A stretch of DNA of 64,000 bases from Methylotenera versatilis 79 (GTDB lineage: Bacteria; Pseudomonadota; Gammaproteobacteria; Burkholderiales; Methylophilaceae): NCBI RefSeq assembly GCF_000384375.1, contig NZ_ARVX01000001.1, positions 2,108,001-2,172,000 on the forward strand. Direction: 5' to 3'. Both the position numbers and the translations under genes were made by a program. Position 1 is the stretch's first letter; each line of letters starts with the position of its first letter. This document shows, piece by piece, positions 57,646 through 64,000 of the stretch. Under the pieces are notes generated by a model. That model saw nothing but the letters and a program-made list of their open reading frames with translations. It did no database searches and had not been told where the DNA came from.

Positions 57646-59943
57646 TTAAAATTGTTGGCCCAATTGGAACTGCAATGTTTGAGTCTGATCGCCATCTTTT
57701 GCATTCAATGGTTTTGCAAGCACCAATTTAAGTGGTCCAAATGGTGAGAACCAGCTAATACCGACACCGGTTGAATATCTTAACGTACCCAGAGTTAACT
57801 TTTCACTGTCCGCATAAACATTACCCGCATCTACAAACGCGCTTAAGCGAAATTGTGATGAGTTTTTAATCAATGGCACAGGAATAAATACTTCAGCATT
57901 ACCTACTATTCTGCGCGTACCGCCCACTGCAAAATCTTGACCAGTTGTTGGATCAAAATCGCGTGGGCCGATTGCACCGTTGTCAAAACCACGTACAGAG
58001 TTAACACCACCCACATAGAAGTTTTTAAAGAATGGATACTGTTTGCCGCCATAGCTATCTGCATAGCCTAATTCGCCATTTAACATCACCGTTACATCTT
58101 TAAATACATCTTTGTACCACGCATGTTTATATTCCAGCTTGTAATATTGCAAATCCAAACCTGGAATGGTGGTTTCTGCAGTTAATCTTTGCAGAACACC
58201 TTTGTTAGGGAACAAGGTGTTATCACGCGAATCGTGCGTCCAACCTAATGCTAATTGCAACGAGTTACTATTACAACCACTAGTATTGCTACAGAAATCT
58301 AAATATTGCTTAGGACTATTATCGGACAACTCAATCTTGGTAATATCAGCTGTAAGGCCTGCGCTGAAGAAATCTTTTTCGCCCAAAGGTAGACCAAAAC
58401 GTACACCAGCACCATATGAAGAGCTGTTGTACGTACCAATATCCAATGAGCGTGTATTCACGTCACGCCTGTAAATGTCAAAGCCGCGACTAACACCATC
58501 TGGCGTAAAGTAAGGGTCTGTATAAGAAAGTGAATAAGTTGTATTTACTTTACCAGTATTGATTTGTGCAGAAACACGATTGCCCGTACCTAAGAAGTTT
58601 TGTTGATTGACAGTAACACCTAAAACAACACCTTCATTACTAGATAAGCCTGCACCAAATTGCACACTACCTGTGGATTTTTCAGTAACATTAATATTAA
58701 GGTCTACTTGATCGCTACTGCCAGGTACTGCAGGCGTTTCAATATCTACGGTATCAAAATACTGTAAACGATCTAAACGGACTTTAGAACGGTCAATCTT
58801 ATCGCCCGCATACCAAGCTGATTCTAACTGGCGCATTTCACGGCGCAATACAGAATCCCGTGTACGCGTGTTACCTGTTAAGTTAATGCGGCGCACATAA
58901 ACACGCTTGCCTGGGTCGACAAAAAACGTAAATGCAGCAGTGTGATTGACTTTATCGATTTCAGGAATCGCGTTCACATTAGAAAACGCATAACCTTCAT
59001 TACTTAAACGATCACTAATGGATTTGCTTGATTCAGTGATTAACTGACGATTAAACGTATCATCTTTTGCTATTTTAATCAGTGGCTTAAGCTCTGCTTC
59101 TGGTACTTGTAACTCACCCGCCAGTTTCACATCGCTAATGGTATATTTCTCACCTTCGGTAATATTAACCGTGATGTAAATATCCTGCTTATCAGGAGAA
59201 ATTGACACTTGAGTAGAGTCGATAGAAAACTCCAAGTAGCCTTTATTCATATAGAACGACTTCAAGGTTTCTAAATCAGCGGTAAGCTTTTGTTTAGAAT
59301 ACTGATCGTCTTTATTCCACCAACTCATCCAATTAGGCGTTGTCAGCAAAAATTCGGCTCGCAAATCTTCAGTGGTAAACACATTGTTACCAACAATATT
59401 AATATCACGGATTTTCGCAACAACACCTTCTTCAATCTCAAACTTAACTGCTACGCGGTTACGCTCTTGCGGGCTAACAACGGCTTTAACTGTAGCACTA
59501 TATTTACCTTGTGATAAATATTGGCGTTTAATTTCTTGTTCAGCGCGGTCTAGTTGCGACTTATCAAAAATAAGTCCTTCAGAAATACCGATTTGTTTAA
59601 GACCTTCAGTCATTTTGTCTGAAGGAAATGACTTATTACCCGAGAATTCAATTTTAGAAATGGCAGAACGCTCTTGTACGGTAACAACTAGTACATCACC
59701 TTCTGCTTCAATACGTACATCTTTAAAAAAACCAGTGTTATAAAGAGACTTAATCGCCTGCGTGGCTTTTTCATCGCTCATCACATCGCCCACTTGAACA
59801 GGCAAGTAATTAAAGATAGTACCGGCTTCAGTACGCTGCAAACCTTCTACGCGAATATCTTTTACGACAAAAGGCTCAAGCGCCAAAACATGCTGGCTAA
59901 AGAGTGCGAAAACAATGGCTGGGATATAGCGGATTTTAAACAA
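57646..59943 (-). CDS. bamA: Outer membrane protein assembly factor BamA
   Basis: 765 residues from the TTG at 59943, where the signal peptide IRYIPAIVFALFSQHVLALE begins. An upstream ATG (60018) would add 25 residues and overlap rseP. Five POTRA domains (starting FVVKDIRVEGLQRT) precede a 16-strand barrel with the conserved VRGFDNGAIGPR loop motif. Inserts barrel proteins into the outer membrane. The exact start is uncertain. Confidence 0.93.
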   Translation of the reverse strand: MFKIRYIPAIVFALFSQHVLALEPFVVKDIRVEGLQRTEAGTIFNYLPVQVGDVMSDEKATQAIKSLYNTGFFKDVRIEAEGDVLVVTVQERSAISKIEFSGNKSFPSDKMTEGLKQIGISEGLIFDKSQLDRAEQEIKRQYLSQGKYSATVKAVVSPQERNRVAVKFEIEEGVVAKIRDINIVGNNVFTTEDLRAEFLLTTPNWMSWWNKDDQYSKQKLTADLETLKSFYMNKGYLEFSIDSTQVSISPDKQDIYITVNITEGEKYTISDVKLAGELQVPEAELKPLIKIAKDDTFNRQLITESSKSISDRLSNEGYAFSNVNAIPEIDKVNHTAAFTFFVDPGKRVYVRRINLTGNTRTRDSVLRREMRQLESAWYAGDKIDRSKVRLDRLQYFDTVDIETPAVPGSSDQVDLNINVTEKSTGSVQFGAGLSSNEGVVLGVTVNQQNFLGTGNRVSAQINTGKVNTTYSLSYTDPYFTPDGVSRGFDIYRRDVNTRSLDIGTYNSSSYGAGVRFGLPLGEKDFFSAGLTADITKIELSDNSPKQYLDFCSNTSGCNSNSLQLALGWTHDSRDNTLFPNKGVLQRLTAETTIPGLDLQYYKLEYKHAWYKDVFKDVTVMLNGELGYADSYGGKQYPFFKNFYVGGVNSVRGFDNGAIGPRDFDPTTGQDFAVGGTRRIVGNAEVFIPVPLIKNSSQFRLSAFVDAGNVYADSEKLTLGTLRYSTGVGISWFSPFGPLKLVLAKPLNAKDGDQTQTLQFQLGQQF

Positions 59944-59974
59944 ATGATTAACCCGAATTAAATTGTAGTAAAAA

Positions 59975-61369
59975 TTAAATGGTCGTAAAAAGGCGGCTGA
60001 AGTCGTTAAATATGGCAATGGTCATCAACAACCCCAATAACACAAATCCTATTTTTTGCCCAACCAGCATTGTTTGATCTGACACTGGCGAGCCCTTTAA
60101 TATTTCAACGATATAATACATCAAATGACCACCATCTAACACAGGAATTGGCAAAAGGTTAAGCACGCCAATGCTGATGCTGACCAATGCCAGAAAGCTC
60201 AGAAAGGTGCTCAGCCCAAGATTTGCGCTTTCACCCGCAAAGGTCGCAATGGTCACAGGCCCGCTAATACCTTTAATCGAAACTTGACCAGTAATCATCT
60301 TGCCAAGCATCTTCAAACTGAATGTGGCGGTATCCCAGGTTTTAAAAATAGCTTTTTGCAAGCTTTGTACAGGTGAGTATTCAGTTTTAATCAAAAATTC
60401 ATCAAGTGTTTTTTGATCCAATTTAACACTAGCGCCCAGTCGGCCAATCGCTTGATTATTTTCTGTTACTTGTTCAGGTATAACCGCGATTGTGCGCAAT
60501 TCTTGTCCGCGCTCAATCTTTACTTGCAAAGATTTATTCGGGCTTGTTTTGACTGTCGCCACTACTTTTTCCCAATCCTGCATATTGACACCGTTAATGC
60601 TTAATATCTTATCATTGGCTTTAAAGTCAGCTTTTGCTGCGGCACTATTGGGTAGAATTTCGCCGATTACTGCAGGAATATTCGGCTTAAACATGCCTAA
60701 GCCCACTTTTTCTAGAATATCCACTTCTGGGTCGCTATCAATTCCAGCAAAACTAAGTGTGTGAACGTGTAACTCGTTGTCGCTAGTTAACGCCTCAATC
60801 TGCACCGTTTTATTTTCTAGCGATTGTTCGAGTAAGATCCAACGCGCATCTGTCCAAGTTTTAATCGGAGTGCCTGCGATAGCCTGAATAACTTCACCAC
60901 TTTTTAAGCTTGCAGATGCAGCTAAACTGTTTTTCACCACATCACCGACCACTGGGCGCATGCCTGTTACGCCTTGCATAAACAATAACCAATATAAAAA
61001 TATCGCTAATAACAGATTTGCAATTGGACCAGCAGAGACGATTGCGATGCGCTTCCAAACATGTTGACGATTAAATGCGCGCTGTAATTCTGCTTCTGAA
61101 TAGTTAACTGACATTAAATCTGAATTTTGTTCACGCTCGACTTTTAATTCGCGTTCATCCAGCATTTTGACGAAACCACCTAAAGGAATTGCCGCTAAAA
61201 CAAATTCGGTATTATCTTTACCAAAGGTTTTTTTCCATAAAGGTTTGCCGAAACCAATAGAAAAACGCAGTACTTTAACATTGCACCAGCGCGCGACTTG
61301 AAAGTGACCATATTCGTGAATCGTGACTAACAATCCTATCGTCACGATAAATGCTAAAAAAGTCATCAT
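59975..61369 (-). CDS. rseP: Site-2 protease RseP
   Basis: 464 residues. Zinc motif HEYGH near the N-terminus, two PDZ domains and C-terminal LLPIPVLDGGHL with the third metal ligand. Cleaves the anti-sigma factor RseA in the envelope stress response and remnant signal peptides. Overlaps dxr by an ATGA. Confidence 0.96.
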   Translation of the reverse strand: MMTFLAFIVTIGLLVTIHEYGHFQVARWCNVKVLRFSIGFGKPLWKKTFGKDNTEFVLAAIPLGGFVKMLDERELKVEREQNSDLMSVNYSEAELQRAFNRQHVWKRIAIVSAGPIANLLLAIFLYWLLFMQGVTGMRPVVGDVVKNSLAASASLKSGEVIQAIAGTPIKTWTDARWILLEQSLENKTVQIEALTSDNELHVHTLSFAGIDSDPEVDILEKVGLGMFKPNIPAVIGEILPNSAAAKADFKANDKILSINGVNMQDWEKVVATVKTSPNKSLQVKIERGQELRTIAVIPEQVTENNQAIGRLGASVKLDQKTLDEFLIKTEYSPVQSLQKAIFKTWDTATFSLKMLGKMITGQVSIKGISGPVTIATFAGESANLGLSTFLSFLALVSISIGVLNLLPIPVLDGGHLMYYIVEILKGSPVSDQTMLVGQKIGFVLLGLLMTIAIFNDFSRLFTTI

Positions 61370-62610
61370 GCGCTTAACACCTGTTTATGCACGACTTTTG
61401 CAAAACTGTTTTTTGTTATTTCGGCTTGTGCAAATCGTCTCGCTGCATTATCAACTTCGATCAACTGCGCTAATGATGACACTGGCTCTGAATGAATATG
61501 CGTCAATGCTTTTTCAATTAAGCCCGCAATCGCTAAAAAATCGATTTCATTATTTAAAAATGCCGCCACCGCTACTTCATTCACAGCATTCAATATCGCT
61601 GGCGCTGTGCCGCCCAGTTGCAAGGCATCATAAGCCAACTGCAAACATGGAAAGCGCTTAGTATCAGGTGCTTCAAATTCTAATTTTGCGATTTCCAACA
61701 GGTTAAGTGAAGCCACGCCAGATGCAATACGGTTCGGATACCCTAGCGCATAAGCAATTGGCGTACGCATATCGGGATTGCCCAATTGCGCCAACACACT
61801 TCCGTCGATATATTCCACCATCGAATGAATCACACTTTGCGGATGTACGACCACCTCGATTTGTTCAGGCTTCGCATTAAAAAGCCAATGCGCCTCAATC
61901 ACTTCTAAACCTTTATTCATCAAGGTTGCAGAGTCAATGGTAATTTTTGCGCCCATCACCCAATTGGGATGCTTAAGAGCTTGCGCAGGTCTAACCGCAG
62001 CTAATTGTGCCGGTGAATATTGTCTAAATGGTCCGCCAGATGCGGTTAAGATGATTTTTCGCACACCGCCATCACTCAGATGGCTCAACTGCTGTGGTGG
62101 CATCACTTGAAATATGGCGTTATGCTCACTATCAATCGGCAGTAAGGTTGCGCCGCCCGCTTTAACCGCCTGCATAAATAAGCTGCCAGCCATCACTAAT
62201 GTTTCTTTATTAGCCAGCAAAATGCGTTTACCTGCATGTGCTGCAGCCATTGCAGGCTTGAGTCCAGCCGCGCCGACAATCGCCGCCATCACTATATCCA
62301 CTGCGTCATCGCTGGAAATTTGCTCTAATCCTGCCATACCAAAAATGACTTCCGTTTTACTGTTAATCACTTTTAATTTAGCACGTAAATCTAGCGCGGA
62401 TTTTTCATTTAGTAATACTGCAAACTTTGGTTTAAATTGAACACATTGATTAAAAATGGCATCTACACTTGAATTCGCCGCCAATGCATATACTTGATAT
62501 TGATCAGCATGGCGCGCAATTACATCTAAAGTTTGCAAACCAATCGTGCCTGTGCTGCCTAATATAGTCACATTTTGTAGAGCATGATTTTGAATGGATT
62601 GGTTTTGCAA
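61366..62610 (-). CDS. dxr: 1-deoxy-D-xylulose 5-phosphate reductoisomerase
   Basis: 414 residues. NADPH site ILGSTGTIGLQTLDV, ANKETLVMAG, PIDSEHNAIFQ and GGPFRQY. Second step of the MEP isoprenoid pathway. The frame has no early ATG, so TTG 62610 is used, giving about 12 residues before the conserved start. Confidence 0.97.
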   Translation of the reverse strand: MQNQSIQNHALQNVTILGSTGTIGLQTLDVIARHADQYQVYALAANSSVDAIFNQCVQFKPKFAVLLNEKSALDLRAKLKVINSKTEVIFGMAGLEQISSDDAVDIVMAAIVGAAGLKPAMAAAHAGKRILLANKETLVMAGSLFMQAVKAGGATLLPIDSEHNAIFQVMPPQQLSHLSDGGVRKIILTASGGPFRQYSPAQLAAVRPAQALKHPNWVMGAKITIDSATLMNKGLEVIEAHWLFNAKPEQIEVVVHPQSVIHSMVEYIDGSVLAQLGNPDMRTPIAYALGYPNRIASGVASLNLLEIAKLEFEAPDTKRFPCLQLAYDALQLGGTAPAILNAVNEVAVAAFLNNEIDFLAIAGLIEKALTHIHSEPVSSLAQLIEVDNAARRFAQAEITKNSFAKVVHKQVLSA

Positions 62611-62656
62611 TTTAGGTAGCCGAATTAAACTGTTAAATTTTTAAATTAGTGAATTA

Positions 62657-63481
62657 TTAAACTACTGAATTATTAAAATAGTGGAACAAATAAATCATTA
62701 AGATAGCGATAGGCAAACTGGGAATAATGCCATCAATGCGATCCAAAATTCCGCCGTGTCCTGGCAACAAACTGCCGCTATCTTTAATCATAGCTTGACG
62801 TTTTATCATGGATTCAAATAAATCGCCAGCAACACCTAACATTGTAATGGTCCATAATGCTGGGAAAACTGCCCATTCTTTAAAGTCAAAACCGAAATAT
62901 AAAATCGCACCAAATACAGTTACCGCAACCAAAGCCCCAAATACACCTTCCCATGTTTTGCCTGGGCTAATATTTGGTGCTAATTTGTGTTTTCCAAAGT
63001 TTTTACCAGCAAAATAAGCTGCGCTGTCCGCAATCCAAATCGTTGCTAACAAGACTAATAATAAAGCAGGGTCTGCGCCCTTAGCGCAAATTAAGGCCAA
63101 CCAAAGTGACGTGATTAATAATAAGCCTAGTAATGCCATTACGCATTTATTACTGACTAAATATCTGCTTTTAAACCAAAATGGCACGATAAGTAGCCAA
63201 AATAGTGCAGTTATAAAAAATACAATCAGCGATTTAAAAAAGAATAAATGGAAACCATATTGCGTCATCAACCAGACGACAAGGATTCCAGCAAGCCCAG
63301 CAACCACCAAATACACACTATTTTGTATTACAGAAAGCTTAATCATCGCGCCCCACTCTTGTAATGCCAGCAAAGAGATAGCCAGCATGCAATAAGCCCA
63401 CAGCGTATTACTTAGCATGAAAAGCGCAGGAATAAAAGCCGCAACCAACAGGCCAGCGGTAATGATGCGAGTTTTAAGCAT
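62657..63481 (-). CDS. cdsA: Phosphatidate cytidylyltransferase
   Basis: 274 residues, about eight transmembrane helices, signature SPGKTWEGVFGAL and VAGDLFESMIKRQAMIKDSGSLLPGHGGILDRID. Makes CDP-diacylglycerol. Confidence 0.96.
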   Translation of the reverse strand: MLKTRIITAGLLVAAFIPALFMLSNTLWAYCMLAISLLALQEWGAMIKLSVIQNSVYLVVAGLAGILVVWLMTQYGFHLFFFKSLIVFFITALFWLLIVPFWFKSRYLVSNKCVMALLGLLLITSLWLALICAKGADPALLLVLLATIWIADSAAYFAGKNFGKHKLAPNISPGKTWEGVFGALVAVTVFGAILYFGFDFKEWAVFPALWTITMLGVAGDLFESMIKRQAMIKDSGSLLPGHGGILDRIDGIIPSLPIAILMIYLFHYFNNSVV

Positions 63482-63488
63482 GATTAAA

Positions 63489-64000
63489 CTAATTCACACC
63501 AGTGAGTTGCTCACTGGTTCGGCCAAAGCGACGTTCTCGTTGCTGGTAAAATTGAATAGCGGCATTAAAAGCTTTAGCGTCAAAGTCAGGCCACAGCGTA
63601 TCGGTAAAATAAAGCTCTGTATAAGCCAATTGCCATAACAGAAAATTACTCACGCGTTTTTCACCGCCAGTACGGATAAACAAATCGGGTTCAGTCGCGT
63701 AATGCATCGATAGATAAGGCGACAAGTCTTCCTCGTCAAACTGGCCAGCTTTTTGTGGCAACTCGCTTACCATGTGATTAGTCGCCTGCAAAATGTCCCA
63801 ACGCCCGCCATAATTGGCTGCAATCGTTAAAATCAAACCCGTATTATTTGCAGTTAACTGCTCAGAAGCTTCAATTTGTGCAATCAACTCAGCACTAAAG
63901 CGGCTACGGTCGCCTATCAAAATCAAACGAATATTATTATCATGCAGCTTAACGACTTCGCGTTTCAGCGCATCCATAAACAAGCCCATTAAGAATGACA
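63489..64000 (-). CDS. uppS: Undecaprenyl diphosphate synthase, 5' part outside the window
   Basis: C-terminal 170 residues. The frame stays open to the window edge (SFLMGLFMDALK at the cut). Motifs ILTIAANYGGRWDI, PDLFIRTGGEKRVSNFLLWQLAYTE and LWPDF. Makes the C55 lipid carrier for peptidoglycan and other polymers. First gene seen of the envelope operon. Confidence 0.95.
   Translation of the reverse strand, partial: SFLMGLFMDALKREVVKLHDNNIRLILIGDRSRFSAELIAQIEASEQLTANNTGLILTIAANYGGRWDILQATNHMVSELPQKAGQFDEEDLSPYLSMHYATEPDLFIRTGGEKRVSNFLLWQLAYTELYFTDTLWPDFDAKAFNAAIQFYQQRERRFGRTSEQLTGVN

Overview
This 64 kb window looks like the chromosome of a moderately AT-rich betaproteobacterium. The best guess is Methylophilaceae (Methylotenera-like), inferred from gene order and gene content and not from a database search. 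Supporting features are the uninterrupted blocks yceD-rpmF-plsX-fabHDG-acpP-fabF-pabC-mltG-tmk-holB-pilZ-tatD and uppS-cdsA-dxr-rseP-bamA-skp-lpxD-fabZ-lpxA-lpxB-rnhB, the smc-zipA-ligA cluster, a two-subunit pyruvate carboxylase and a cphA'/cphA pair. Several core genes appear to start at TTG or GTG.

Layout. 1-8051 is a cyanophycin locus: a DUF1854 protein and an ABC exporter-like protein on the minus strand, divergent from two adjacent cyanophycin synthetase genes. The first synthetase keeps the N-terminal primer-making motif but has lost the Mur-ligase P-loop and C-terminus. The second keeps the P-loop but has lost the N-terminal motif, so the pair looks like a divided enzyme. 8325-20582 is an integrative genomic island inserted at the 3' end of tRNA-Glu(UUC). 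A 19-bp copy of the tRNA end marks the left junction, the tyrosine integrase lies beside the intact tRNA, and paired GTGTAWCA sites (13-bp spacing) lie 60-65 bp inside both core sites. The island carries secreted nucleases (an HNH protein and a thermonuclease), an intracellular HNH protein, a PIN-like protein, a HEPN plus zinc-ribbon protein, a UmuD-like S24 peptidase, a frameshifted SRAP/YedK-like gene, a DUF1376 protein, a small ribbon-helix-helix-like gene, a tandem-repeat protein, a serine resolvase and several unknowns.

20564-21393 holds tRNA-Glu, tRNA-Ala(GGC) and queF. 21523-28865 is smc-zipA-ligA (chromosome organisation, division, replication). 28892-33947 holds a TPR protein, the periplasmic methionine sulfoxide reductase msrPQ, a DoxX-like protein and small unknown genes, plus a candidate minus-strand sRNA near 32950-33032. 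34051-46397 is the long fatty-acid and replication operon read leftwards. 46497-49804 is pyruvate carboxylase pycA-pycB. 49910-52792 holds a Maf/YceF pyrophosphatase, a DUF4139 protein and an RsmI-type methyltransferase. 52781-64000 is the envelope biogenesis operon (lipid A, outer membrane assembly, isoprenoid and phospholipid synthesis), cut by the window edge inside uppS.

The most unusual material is the island, above all the minus-strand run thermonuclease / HNH / SRAP-like / HEPN-zinc-ribbon followed by a UmuD-like gene that may be leaderless. The reciprocal loss of active sites in the two cyanophycin synthetases is the second point of interest.
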